From Sulfitobacter mediterraneus (GTDB lineage: Bacteria > Pseudomonadota > Alphaproteobacteria > Rhodobacterales > Rhodobacteraceae), in NCBI RefSeq assembly GCF_016801775.1, contig NZ_CP069004.1, forward strand, positions 3,720,001 through 3,784,000: a stretch of 64,000 nucleotides of DNA, in the 5' to 3' direction. Shown piece after piece: positions 15,125-24,900 of this stretch. The notes under the pieces are model-generated. The model saw only the letters and a program-made list of their open reading frames with translations. It made no database searches and was not told the DNA's origin. The first letter of the stretch is position 1, and every line of letters begins with the position of its first letter. A program made the translations under genes and the position numbers.

Positions 15125-16432
15125 TCAAGGGATAAGACCCGTGGCGATCACCGGAAATGCGATCACGAGAATGAGGACGCCAAGCATGGCCAGTGCAAAG
15201 GGGGCGGCCCCGATGAAAATATCGGCCAGAGTTATTGAGGGATCATCCAGTGTGGACTTGATCACATAGACGGAAATGCCAAAGGGCGGCGTGAGCAGAC
15301 CAATCTCGACAGCGATCACCGTAACGATCCCGAACCAGATCAGATCGACACCAAAGGTATTCATCACCGGCATCATCAATGGAACGAGAATGAGCATGAT
15401 GGATGAACTGTCCAGCATCATACCCATCGCGATCACGACAGCCACGTAAAGCGTGATGACCATCATGAGCGAGAGATCCGCAGTTGTGACCAGAGACCCG
15501 AATTCAGCGGGCAGGCCAGAGAACGCCAACATTCGCGAATACATCTGCGCGGCGATGATCAAAAAGCAGATCGAGGCGGTCACAAGTCCGGTTTCAACCA
15601 GCACCCGCCCGATGGCTTTCAGGTTGAGCGCACGTTTGGCCAAGCCAAGCACCAGCGCACCGATGGATCCGATGGCGCCTGCTTCGACCGGTGTGAAGAC
15701 CCCTCCGTAGATACCGCCAAGAACGACCGAGATCAAAAGTACGATTGGCAGACCTTTGGCCAGAACTTCGGTGCCAGACAGCGCGCCGTCTTCAGGAATG
15801 GTCGGGTTTCCGATGAAGCGCGGCGCAAAGACGGCTGTGGCGATGATGCCGAGGCCAAAAACCACCGACAAAAGGATGCCGGGGCCGATGCCTGCAAGAA
15901 ACAGGTCGCCAATGCTCTGATCGGTCAGCAGACCGTAAAGGATCAACAAGAGCGATGGTGGGATCAGCATGCCCAGGACGGAAGAGCCCGCAACAACGCC
16001 CGTTGCAAAGCGTGCGTTATACCCGTGGCGCACCATTTGGGGGACCGCGATTTTGGTAAAGACGGCAGCAGAGGCGATAGAGATCCCTGTAATCGCGGCA
16101 AAGATGGCATTGGCGCCAACCGTGCCAACGCCGAGGCCGCCTTTGATCTTCCGAAATCCCTGATTGGCCACATCAAAGGCATCCCGACCCATGCCGGATT
16201 CCGAAACCAGAAACCCCATCAGGACAAACAATGGCACAACACCAAAGAAGTAGCTGGCGATGGTGTCACTTGCCGCAAGTGCCAGCGCTTTGGACGCCAG
16301 GAGGGGAGACCCTTTGATCGCCCAGATGCCCACAAAGGAGCAGGCCATCAACGCAATCGGGACATAAAGCCCGGCCATCACAAACACCACCATCGCACCA
16401 AGCGAGATCAGGCCGATATCAAACGCTTCCAT
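15125..16432 (-). CDS. TRAP transporter large permease (DctM family)
   Basis: The 12-helix-type large membrane subunit of a TRAP transporter, which couples Na+ or H+ gradients to uptake of acids. The 435-residue protein starts MEAFDIGLISLGAMVVFVMAGLYVPIALM; a longer frame exists but the ATG overlaps the small-subunit stop as TGATG. DctM signatures include FFGVVPLFVLMGFLVSESGMGRDAF, GGLGVGTVGANAIFAAITGISIASAAVFTKIAVPQM and VLGMLIPPSLLLILYG. It is the third gene of a dctP-dctQ-dctM set in normal order. The neighbouring hydrolases point to a carboxylate or cyclic amide substrate. Confidence 0.95.
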   Translation of the reverse strand: MEAFDIGLISLGAMVVFVMAGLYVPIALMACSFVGIWAIKGSPLLASKALALAASDTIASYFFGVVPLFVLMGFLVSESGMGRDAFDVANQGFRKIKGGLGVGTVGANAIFAAITGISIASAAVFTKIAVPQMVRHGYNARFATGVVAGSSVLGMLIPPSLLLILYGLLTDQSIGDLFLAGIGPGILLSVVFGLGIIATAVFAPRFIGNPTIPEDGALSGTEVLAKGLPIVLLISVVLGGIYGGVFTPVEAGAIGSIGALVLGLAKRALNLKAIGRVLVETGLVTASICFLIIAAQMYSRMLAFSGLPAEFGSLVTTADLSLMMVITLYVAVVIAMGMMLDSSSIMLILVPLMMPVMNTFGVDLIWFGIVTVIAVEIGLLTPPFGISVYVIKSTLDDPSITLADIFIGAAPFALAMLGVLILVIAFPVIATGLIP

Positions 16433-16968
16433 CAAACGTCCTGCCCTGCATTGCGGTGACGGCGCCAGATTTGTCCGGCGAACAGCAGGACAAGCATGAT
16501 GCATCCTGCAAGAATGGTTGCTTTGACGGGCCAAACCGGGGCGGTGAAACTGCCCACCGCGCCGACAAAGGTGTCGCGTTCCCAATCGCGTACCAATGTG
16601 GGCCAGGTCGACCAGGCAATCGTCGCCAACACGCACAAGCCAATGATATCCCAGATGTCCTCCAGGATCAGGGCGACGCGCGGTGCACGGCGCATGAGAA
16701 GATCCCGCAACGCGGTTGAGCGGACCATCCTGCCTGCCAAGAGGGTCCGTGGCGATTGCAGAAATACGATTGCCACGATGGACAAGGACACCATTTCAGG
16801 CACTCCGGGAACAGGCGCAGCCAACAGATTCCGCCCCGCGACATCAAGCCCAATGAGGATCATGAGCATCAAGATCAGGGCAGACCCCGCGATGTTCATC
16901 GCGGAGGCCACCCTGTCCAGCAGACCGAGCCAGAGAGAACGCTCGGTCCTTTCTTGGGTCTTGATCAT
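16432..16968 (-). CDS. TRAP transporter small permease (DctQ family)
   Basis: A 178-residue integral membrane protein with four hydrophobic segments: about 22-45 (NIAGSALILMLMILIGLDVAG), 56-76, 103-122 and 147-168. DctQ-like landmarks are DVAGRNLLAAPVPGVPEM after the first helix and LRDLLMRRAPRVALILEDIWDIIGL before the third. It overlaps the solute-binding protein gene by ATGA and the large permease by one base, so all three are tightly coupled. Confidence 0.92.
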   Translation of the reverse strand: MIKTQERTERSLWLGLLDRVASAMNIAGSALILMLMILIGLDVAGRNLLAAPVPGVPEMVSLSIVAIVFLQSPRTLLAGRMVRSTALRDLLMRRAPRVALILEDIWDIIGLCVLATIAWSTWPTLVRDWERDTFVGAVGSFTAPVWPVKATILAGCIMLVLLFAGQIWRRHRNAGQDV

Positions 16969-18026
16969 TCTTTATCCCAGTCGCGCAACGGCGTCGCACC
17001 GGCATCCCGCATGGCGTTCATATAGACATTCAGAATCTCTGTGCCGGGCTGCCCGCGACCATCAAGATCCGCCGCCCATGTCGCCGCCACATTGTTCATG
17101 CCATCTGCCCAGGCTTGGCGCATTTCTTCCGGGGCGTCCGTAATGGTCGCGCCTGCGTCCGCCATAACGGCAAAGGATTTCTCAATCGCCGCTTCGAGGT
17201 CATCCAGATACCAGGCCCGCGCTGCGTCGGCGCCTTTGCGCATGGCATCTTGAACCTCGGCCGGCAGACCTTCGAACCAGTCGGTGTTGGCGCAGATGCC
17301 CCCGGCAAACTGGGCGCCAAGACCTGCGCGGGTGACATATGGCGCCACCTCGTACAGTTTGCTCGGCAATGCGGCGGATGCAAAGACGATGACACCGTCG
17401 TACACACCTGTCTGCATTTCATTGTAATAGGTTGTCAGATTGCCCGAGACCCCCACGGCACCGGTCCCTTCGAGCCAGTTCACCGCAGCGCCGGGTGCCG
17501 CGATCTTGCGCCCTTCCAGATCGGCAAGACTCTGCACAGGAAAGTTCGTCATCAAAAGGTAATCATCTACAACAACCGGCCCACCCAGATAGGTGTTGCC
17601 ATTGTCGAGGTAGGCTTGCTGCATACGTGGATCATCGTTGTGCAACTGGTTCATTTTTTCACCGACCAGTCGCGCGTCTGAGCTGACGAATGGTGTGTAA
17701 TAGGTGACATTCTGGATCGCGAGTTTTGACGGATCGAACAGTGAAGAACACACGCCGATTTCGGCAAGCCCGCTTTCCACCGTTTCCAATTCATCTCCGA
17801 CGGCTGCGATCGTTCCGCCGTATTGACCATCAAATGCCACGCTGTGTCCGTGTTCTGACAGGGCGTCGTTGGTTGCTGGATAAAACGCTTCGTCCAGCAT
17901 GCGCACCCATCGAAACACCGGTGGATGCCCCGCGACAACGGTTGCGGAAAAATTCTCAGCCATGGTTGCCGCGGGCACAGCCGCCGATATCAGGGCCGCG
18001 ATGCCCAGGGTTGTTGTGATCTTCAT
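16965..18026 (-). CDS. TRAP transporter solute-binding protein (DctP family)
   Basis: A 353-residue periplasmic binding protein. The Sec signal peptide is MKITTTLGIAALISAAVPAATMA, cleaved before ENFSATVVAGHPP. Features of the DctP family are ESGLAEIGVCSSLFDPSKLAIQNVTYYTPFVSSD, the hinge region YLLMTNFPVQSLADLEGRKIAAPGAAVNWLEGTGAVGVSGNLTTYYNEMQTGVYDGVIVFASA, and the substrate-anchoring Arg in GRKI. GGGAGG lies eight bases before the ATG. It follows a tetR gene by 52 bases and heads the dctPQM-cyclase-FAH-OsmC operon. The substrate cannot be read from sequence. Confidence 0.95.
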   Translation of the reverse strand: MKITTTLGIAALISAAVPAATMAENFSATVVAGHPPVFRWVRMLDEAFYPATNDALSEHGHSVAFDGQYGGTIAAVGDELETVESGLAEIGVCSSLFDPSKLAIQNVTYYTPFVSSDARLVGEKMNQLHNDDPRMQQAYLDNGNTYLGGPVVVDDYLLMTNFPVQSLADLEGRKIAAPGAAVNWLEGTGAVGVSGNLTTYYNEMQTGVYDGVIVFASAALPSKLYEVAPYVTRAGLGAQFAGGICANTDWFEGLPAEVQDAMRKGADAARAWYLDDLEAAIEKSFAVMADAGATITDAPEEMRQAWADGMNNVAATWAADLDGRGQPGTEILNVYMNAMRDAGATPLRDWDKE

Positions 18027-18078
18027 TTGTTTTCCTCCCAGAATAAATTAGATTGCGCCGCTCTCCCCCGGCGGCGGT

Positions 18079-18735
18079 TTAGGTCTTTTGGTTCTCGCTC
18101 AAGGCAAAAAACCCCCCCGTGGCATGTGTGGTCAGCCGATTGACCAAGGCTTCGGTTTCAAGAGGGTCAGGCCCGCTCTTTCCAGCAAGCCGTTCTGGAC
18201 GGCGCGATCGCCCGACGGCCCCCACAAGCAAGCCAAGAGCCATTGAATAGGCCCATGCACAGGTTTCACGGTCAGCAGCCGGATGCGCGACCTGCAAAGC
18301 CTCGATAAATTCGAGCGCTGATGGATCGTAATATTTGCGCACCAAGGCGCGGTCCCGTTCGTCGCCGTTGACCAGCAAGGCAAATACACGTGCAAAGGAG
18401 GTGCCGCCGCCCTCTGTCGACAACGGCGGTTGAAAGAAAGCCTCAAAAATTTTGCGCACCGCATTGGGGTGGGACAGATCGATCTGCTTAAGAAGTTCCA
18501 AGCGCGTCAATGTGATCGAAACCGCACGGCGTTCGATCACCGCCTCGTAGAGCCCATCTTTGGTGCCAAAATGATAATGGATCAGCCCTTGGGCGACACC
18601 GGCGCGTTTAGACAGCGCCTTCATCCCAACGCCGTGAAAACCAGCCTCGGAGAACGCCACCTCGGCGGCGTCCAAAATGGCATTCCGCGCTTCGCTGCGC
18701 GAAGACCCCTGAACTTTTTGCACTGCAACTGTCAT
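18079..18735 (-). CDS. TetR/AcrR-family regulator of the TRAP-cyclase operon
   Basis: A 218-residue TetR regulator. The N-terminal HTH is ARNAILDAAEVAFSEAGFHGVGMKALSKRAGVAQGLIHYHFGTKDGLYEAVIERRA (about 16-70), with recognition helix AQGLIHYHFGTK. The C-terminal half is the variable ligand-binding domain. It lies directly upstream of dctP in the same direction, and a palindrome sits 17 bases upstream of its start, so it probably represses itself and the transport/catabolic genes until the substrate is present. Confidence 0.9.
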   Translation of the reverse strand: MTVAVQKVQGSSRSEARNAILDAAEVAFSEAGFHGVGMKALSKRAGVAQGLIHYHFGTKDGLYEAVIERRAVSITLTRLELLKQIDLSHPNAVRKIFEAFFQPPLSTEGGGTSFARVFALLVNGDERDRALVRKYYDPSALEFIEALQVAHPAADRETCAWAYSMALGLLVGAVGRSRRPERLAGKSGPDPLETEALVNRLTTHATGGFFALSENQKT

Positions 18736-18751
18736 GCTTCACCCTAAAAAC

Positions 18752-18769
18752 TGATTGATCGATCAGTCA
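18752..18769. promoter_or_regulatory. Candidate TetR operator
   Basis: TGATTGATC and GATCAGTCA form an inverted repeat with 8 of 9 pairs and a perfect TGATCGATCA core in register, 17 bases upstream of the tetR start codon. Size and position are typical for TetR autoregulation. This is inference from symmetry only. Confidence 0.6.
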
Positions 18770-18892
18770 AGGGATTCGTTTGATTTTCGTCATGGTCCTG
18801 CCCGTCAGGCAGGCTAGGCGCGCACCCGCAGGTGATCATGGCGGGACATTGCCGGCGATCGAATTGATGGTGTCAGGATGGAGCCGGCCAGT

Positions 18893-20053
18893 TCACTCTT
18901 TGCCAATGTCGCTGCGGCGCAAGCGCCCTTTCCAGATGTGGCTGACCACAATGGTGATGACGATCTGGGCCACGGCAAATGCCGCCATCGCGGGCAGCCT
19001 CCCGAGCCAGTCTGCCAAGGCGCCAGCAGCAACAACGGGGACAGAAAAACCGAAATAGGCATAGACAAACAAGCCAGCCGTCGCGCGGGCACGGTCCGGT
19101 CCGGCCCGCAAGGACACCTCGGCAAGAGAAGACAGGTAGGTGAACCCATAGCTGGCCGCACTGGTCACGCAGGTGCCGATCAGGACAAGCGCCAGGGCAT
19201 TCATCCAAACCCCGACAAGCAGAATGGCAAACCCCAGTGGGACCAAGACAAACCCAACAGTCAACGCCGAGCCGTTCTGCATCCGGCGCGCCAGGGGTTG
19301 GCACAGGAAGCCAACAAAAATCGCCAGGAAAACCACGAGACCGATCCAGCCCTGAAGCCCCTTGGCGGCAAGTTCCAGTGGGACAATCGCAATGGTCATG
19401 CCGGTTGTGGACCACGCCAATGCCATGGCTGCGCCAAAGACCCATGTTCCGGCCGGGAAGTAGGGCAAGCGCAGGGGCGATACGGGCCGGGGAACATCGG
19501 CGCGGGGCAGGGCCAAGGCGAGGATGGCAAGGAGGGGGGCAATCACAACGAGGCTGAGATAACTCGCCGGCAAAAACGTCTGACCCTGTAGGCCCAGGCT
19601 GATACTGGTCGCCAATGCACCGCCGCCGAACCCCAAGGAGGTTGCCGAAGTCACGACCAGGGCCGCCGTTCTGGCCTGCGCCATGCCAAGCAGCTCTGTC
19701 ATGTAGGCGGTTCCGGATGTTGTTGCGAGGCCCGTACCGATCCCAAGCAGAACCCGCGCAATGACCAAGGTATTCCAGCTGGGAAATTGCATCAAAAGCA
19801 ACGTCGCAGCGGCACCAAGACACAAGGCAAGCGCAATGGGGTATCGCCGCCCGATCCTGTCCGATAGCCCGCCCAAAAGCAGCAACGTCGGCATCAGACC
19901 ACCGACATATGCAGCAAATGCCACCGTAACAGAGGTTGCCGCCGCGCCGCCTTGCAGGGCGTAGGCCGGATAGAGGGGCGATTGTAGATTTACTGCGTAA
20001 GTCACTGTGAACAGGCAGATCGTCAGAATGGGAATGGAAATCAGTCGCGGCAT
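18893..20053 (-). CDS. MFS transporter
   Basis: A 386-residue major facilitator carrier with about 12 hydrophobic segments. Helix 1 is ISIPILTICLFTVTYAVNLQSPLYPAYAL; the loop between helices 2 and 3 carries GGLSDRIGRRYPIALALCLG, the classical MFS motif A; motif B-like VIARVLLGIGTGLATTSGTAYMTELLG follows. The second half contains RRMQNGSALTVGFVLVPLGFAILL. The protein looks like an efflux- or sugar-type permease; no substrate is implied. Its gene is divergent from a MocR-type regulator with 85 bases between them, so that regulator probably controls it. Confidence 0.9.
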   Translation of the reverse strand: MPRLISIPILTICLFTVTYAVNLQSPLYPAYALQGGAAATSVTVAFAAYVGGLMPTLLLLGGLSDRIGRRYPIALALCLGAAATLLLMQFPSWNTLVIARVLLGIGTGLATTSGTAYMTELLGMAQARTAALVVTSATSLGFGGGALATSISLGLQGQTFLPASYLSLVVIAPLLAILALALPRADVPRPVSPLRLPYFPAGTWVFGAAMALAWSTTGMTIAIVPLELAAKGLQGWIGLVVFLAIFVGFLCQPLARRMQNGSALTVGFVLVPLGFAILLVGVWMNALALVLIGTCVTSAASYGFTYLSSLAEVSLRAGPDRARATAGLFVYAYFGFSVPVVAAGALADWLGRLPAMAAFAVAQIVITIVVSHIWKGRLRRSDIGKE

Positions 20054-20105
20054 ATGGATGCTCCGTTCTCTTTGGGAACAGCCATGTCACAGGGATGTAG
20101 TTGTA

Positions 20106-20121
20106 ACAATTTCTTTATTGT
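20106..20121. promoter_or_regulatory. Inverted repeat in the MFS/MocR divergent promoter
   Basis: ACAAT and ATTGT flank a six-base TTCTTT spacer; a related TTGTAACAA lies at its left edge and TGTACTA at its right. MocR regulators bind short AT-rich repeats between divergent genes. The element is short, so the claim is weak. Confidence 0.35.
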
Positions 20122-20138
20122 ACTAAGAACATTTGACC

Positions 20139-21467
20139 ATGACCAAGACCCGATACATGCAAATCGCCGACAAGCTGTCGGATGCGATCAAGAAAGGCGA
20201 GCTGCCGCCGGGAACAAAACTGCCCACCCATCGGGCTTTTGCAGAGAAATTTGGCATCGCCTTGGGAACAGCGACCCGCGTGTATCGCGAGCTTGAGCAT
20301 CGCGGCATCATCGTCGGAGAGGCGGGCAGAGGCACATTTGTCCGCGATCAGGGCCTGTCCATGACGCATGGGCTTTTGCAAACCTCCCCGGATGGCCTGA
20401 TCGATCTGGTGTTCAACATGCCCGGCGAGACGGCGGATGCGGAGCTGCTGCGCTCCGGCCTACGGCGGCTTGCAACCTCGGGTGATCTTCAGGCGATGAT
20501 GCGCTACCAGCCGCACGCCGGGCGGCGGCACGAACGCAGGATTATCGCAGAACGGCTGGGCGCTAATCACGGCCCGATTGACCCTGATCACCTGCTGATC
20601 ACCTCTGGCGGGCAACATGGTCTGGCAATTGCCATCTTGGGACTGTTTCAACGCGGTGATGCAATAGCCGTCGATGTCCTGACCTACCCCGGCTTCAAAT
20701 CAGCAGCGTCTTTGCAAGGGATCAATCTTGTGCCGGTGCAGTCGGTTGCCGGGGTGATGGACCCTGATGCGCTGGAGGCGGCGTGCAGATTGAACCGATT
20801 GCGGGCCGTCTATTTGATGCCCACGGTGCAAAACCCGCTGGGGTCGGTTATGGATGCCGGCACCCGTCGCCGTATTGTTGAATTGGCGCACACCTATGAT
20901 CTGACCATCTTGGAAGACGCGGCTTATGCATTCCTCGAACCTGATCCGCCGCCAAGTTTTCTGACGCTTGCACCTGCCAGAACCCTTCACATCGGCGGCT
21001 TTTCCAAGAATCTCGCCACGGGGCTGCGCTTGGGGTATTTGATCACACCGGAGAAACATCTTGATGCCTTGTCGGGCATCATCCGTGCGACCACATGGAA
21101 CACGCCCGCATTGATCGTGGATCTTGTGACCAATTGGATTGATGACGGCACATTGGACCGGATGGAGCAAAGCCGACGGGCAGACGGGGCCGCGCGTCAA
21201 AAGATCTGCCGGGAGGTATTTGCCGATCTCCCCATCGCGGCGCATCCGAACGCGGGCTTTGCCTGGCTGCCATTGGCAAAAGGGGCGCGGTCCAGCGCGA
21301 TCATTTCAACTTTGAAAGATCAGGGATTATCGGTCAGCGGGGCAGAGCCGTTTGCAACCACAACCGCCGTTCCCCAAGCCCTGCGTCTTGCGTTTGGCGG
21401 CGTTCCGAAAACAGACCTCAAGGCCGTTTTGGACATCGTGCGTGATGCGGTCGTCGCAAGCCTTTGA
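20139..21467 (+). CDS. MocR-type GntR/aminotransferase transcriptional regulator
   Basis: A 442-residue fusion of a GntR winged helix (MTKTRYMQIADKLSDAIKKGELPPGTKLPTHRAFAEKFGIALGTATRVYRELEHRGIIVGEAGRGTFV, 1-68) to a fold-type I PLP aminotransferase-like domain. The PLP lysine is Lys290 in HIGGFSKNLATGLRLGYL, with upstream TYPGF, PTVQNPLG and ILEDAAYAF motifs. MocR proteins sense PLP or amino-compound ligands and control divergent genes. The ATG at 20139 is preferred to a TTG two codons earlier. The target is likely the divergent MFS gene and itself. Confidence 0.92.
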   Translation: MTKTRYMQIADKLSDAIKKGELPPGTKLPTHRAFAEKFGIALGTATRVYRELEHRGIIVGEAGRGTFVRDQGLSMTHGLLQTSPDGLIDLVFNMPGETADAELLRSGLRRLATSGDLQAMMRYQPHAGRRHERRIIAERLGANHGPIDPDHLLITSGGQHGLAIAILGLFQRGDAIAVDVLTYPGFKSAASLQGINLVPVQSVAGVMDPDALEAACRLNRLRAVYLMPTVQNPLGSVMDAGTRRRIVELAHTYDLTILEDAAYAFLEPDPPPSFLTLAPARTLHIGGFSKNLATGLRLGYLITPEKHLDALSGIIRATTWNTPALIVDLVTNWIDDGTLDRMEQSRRADGAARQKICREVFADLPIAAHPNAGFAWLPLAKGARSSAIISTLKDQGLSVSGAEPFATTTAVPQALRLAFGGVPKTDLKAVLDIVRDAVVASL

Positions 21468-21913
21468 CGCGCGCCGCGGCCCGTTCGGAACAACTGCCAA
21501 TACTGCTTTGTGCGGTTTGTTGCGATGGGCTGGCGCTGCAGTCGTGGCGCCGGTCCGGCCTGATCCTCACCTCATTTGATTAAGACGCTTTCATGACATT
21601 TGGCCGGGGCATTTGATTCTGAGGCGTGGATTAAGGCAAGAAATTGCGGTTTGAGCTGCGGACACACTGAGCCGGTTCAGGATTTGTCAGCGCAAACTAT
21701 CGCGATTCAGCGACCGATCCCCCACATCATATGGTGCAAACCGAAAAAAATGGCGGTGCACCGCGCCGGCAGCGCGAAAAACGGCCCTTCCGACAATTGC
21801 TCGAATTCGAACATAGATTTTTCACGTTTTACGGGAATCAATGGTCTCCAACAATAAGCGCGGTGCTGGATCTGAAAACAGGACACACCGCAAAAAACCT
21901 TGGGAGAGACCAA
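21468..21913. other. Gene-free leader region of the large repeat protein
   Basis: About 450 bases without a convincing gene. An open frame from 21731 runs into the repeat protein, but its first 61 codons have no protein-like composition, and GGGAGAG directly precedes the ATG at 21914. The stretch must contain the promoter of that gene and the end of the MocR transcript. I see no clear hairpin terminator. Confidence 0.5.
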
Positions 21914-24900
21914 ATGGCGGACAACGTAAACGGAACGAAATTCGGCGAAACAGCAATCCTTGGCAGCGGCGCACAATCTGTTGATATGGGCGCGGGCAAT
22001 GACCGCATCATATCCTACGCGGATGGGGGGGAGCCTGACCCGGCGCAAACGCCCGGCGCGGAGGGGCGCGTTTACCCCCCTGTCACCGGCGGCACCGACG
22101 ATACGCTCACAGGCGGCGCGGGCCGCGACACGTTTGAATTCCGCGCGTTGATCAATGCCAGGGAAAGCGTCGTCGGCGCGCACACCGGCAGCTCCGGCCG
22201 GGTGAATTGGGGCGGCGTTGCCGGAGAAAACGACAATGTCCATGATCACTGGGTCGAGGGGTTTGGCCTGGATACGATTACGGACTACAGCAAGGCCGAG
22301 GGTGACAAGATCAAGATCACAGGTCACACCGTGACCATTGGCGATATCACCTATGGAACGGATGAGGCCGGCGCGTTTTCCCTGATCTCAGTCTACAGCC
22401 AGCAGGGTGACGGCGGCGCAGGCGGAGCCAATACAGCCACCGGCGCCCATGACGAAGACCAACTCGGCCAGATCAAGGTTTATGGCGACAGGGTTGAACT
22501 CGCCGATTTGATTGTTGAGCGGAACAATGAGGGCATCGACCGGCTGGAGACAGCGGATGCGGTCTATGCCCCGATTGACCTTGGCATCACGCAGGTCGTT
22601 GCCAGCAACACCGACGACACCAGCTACACCGGGTCGATCCACAGGCAGTCTGACCGGATTTCGATTGGTGAAGGATCGCAAACCGTGGATGCGGGCGGCG
22701 GCAATGACATCATCTACAGCTTTTCGGATGGCGGTGAGCCGGACCCGGCCCAGACCGAGGGCGCGGACGGGCGTGTCAATGATCCCGTCGCGGCGGATCT
22801 GTCGGACGACATCATCAAAGGCGGTCAGGGACGCGATACCTTTGCATTTCGTCTGCTGCTCAACGCCAAGCAAGAGATACAGAACAAACACACCCGCAGC
22901 GATGGAGAGGTGAACTGGCGCGGCGTCGCCGGTGAGAACGACAATGTCCATGACCACTGGGTCGAGGGCATCGGCAATGATGTGATCCTCGATTTCTCCA
23001 ATCAGGATGGTGACAAAATCGACATTCGCGGCCACACGGTTGAGATTGCCGCGATCACCTATGGTGCGGATGAGGGCGGCGAATTCAGCCTGATCCAACT
23101 GCGCTCCCAGCAGGGCGATGGCGGTGCGGGCGGCGAAAACACGGCCACTGGCGCCCATGACGAAGATCTGCTGGGCACGATCAAGGTCTACGGCGACAAG
23201 GTGACCAAGGAAGATATCAATCTGAGAGCGGACGTGTTCTACGGCGTTGATCAGCTTGAGGATATTGCTGCCGCCGAAGCGGATGGTCTGGCCGACAATG
23301 ACGCACCGCAGATCGTGCATCCGCAGTGGGGTATCGAAGATCCCGAGAATTTTGAACGGGCTTTTGAGGGCACCGCGCGGGGCGATACGTTCAAGGCGGG
23401 CAGTGGCACCCAGATCGTTGAGGCGGGCGGCGGCAATGACCGGATCATCTCTCACGGCGACGCGGGAGAGCCGGACCCCGCCCAGACCGATGGCGCCGAG
23501 GGGCGGATCAATCCGGCCATCGGGGCGGATGGATCGGACGATTACTTCTCAGGCGGTGCGGGTGCGGATCGGTTCGAATTCTACGCGCTGTTGAACGGCC
23601 GAGCCGAAGTGGTGGCCCAGCACACAGGCAGCACGGGTGACATCAACTGGCGCGGCGTTGCGGGCGAGAACGACAACGTGCATGACCACTGGGTTGAGGG
23701 GTTCGGCGTTGATACGATCCTCGATTTCTCGAAAGAAGAAGGCGACAAGATCCTGGTGCGTGGCCACACCGTTGAGATTGCGGAGGTTACATACGGCAAT
23801 GACGGAGGCGGCGCGTTCTCCGCCATCCGTGTGATCAGCCAGCAAGGCGACGGCGGCGCGGGCGGGGCAAATACGGCCACCGGCGCCCATGACGAGGATC
23901 CGCTTGGCATCATCAAGGTCTATGGCGACAAGGTCACCAAGGAGGACATCACCGTGAAACGTGACGGCGTGTTCGATGGCGGTGACCAACTGGCAGAGAC
24001 AGACAAACTGGCTGATTACAACGGCGGCACGCAGGCTTTCCAGATCATCCAAGACGGTGTGGTGCTGGAAACAGCCCCTGATGACGTGAAAACCACTGAC
24101 CAGATCGAACTTGGCTCAGGATCGCAGCAGGTTTTTGCCGGACTGGGCAACGATCACATTCGCGTCTATGCCGATGGCGGAGAGCCTGACCCGGCACAGA
24201 CAGATGGCGCGGGGCGCATCACGGATCCGGTTGATCCAGCACTTTCCACCGACATCGTGTCAGGCGGCCAGCACCGCGATACCTTTATGTTCAACTATCT
24301 GCTGGACGCGACAGACGTTGTTCTGGCCCGCCATACCCGTGAGGACGGCAGCATCAACTGGCGCAAGGTCGCGGGTGAAAATGATGCGGTGCATGACCAT
24401 TGGGTCGAAAGCGGCGGTGATGACGTGGTCTTGGACTTTTCCAATCAGGACAATGACAAGATTGAGCTGCGCGGGCACACGGTCGAACTGGCCGAGATCA
24501 CCTATGGTGTGGATGAAGGTGGCGATTACTCCCTCCTGCATGTTCGTTCCCAACAAGGCGATGGCGGCGGCGCCCATGACGAGGATAGCCTCGGCACGGT
24601 GAAAATCTACGGTGACACTGTCACCGAAGAAGATGTGCGGGTCACGGCCAAAGGGGTCTTTGACGGGATCGATATTCTGGAACCGATCGAGGGGCTGCCA
24701 AACCACATCGCGGGCGACAGTGACGCGAATATGCTGAACGGTACAGCAGAGGCGGACAATATCCACGGCAACAACGGCAATGATTTTGTCGTGGCTGGCG
24801 AGGGTGACGATTATCTCTTTGGCGAGGGGCACAATGATCTGCTGTTTGGCGGTGCCGGCAATGACTGGATCGAAGGCGGCTGGGGCACAGATGCGCTTTT

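Noticed and set aside
18873..20090. 405-codon open frame on the minus strand overlapping the MFS gene
   Set aside because: It is out of frame with a clear 386-residue MFS carrier; its translation is Cys/Arg/His-rich and has no membrane pattern.
21731..21913. N-terminal extension of the large repeat protein
   Set aside because: The 61 extra codons lack protein-like composition, and GGGAGAG places the start at 21914.
22388..23455. Long antisense frames across the repeat protein, recurring with the same periodicity
   Set aside because: They repeat only because the sense gene repeats; no ribosome-binding site or protein-like pattern was seen.
21962..24616. Possible CRISPR-like or satellite array
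   Set aside because: The periodicity is about 710 bases and lies wholly inside one reading frame as protein repeats.
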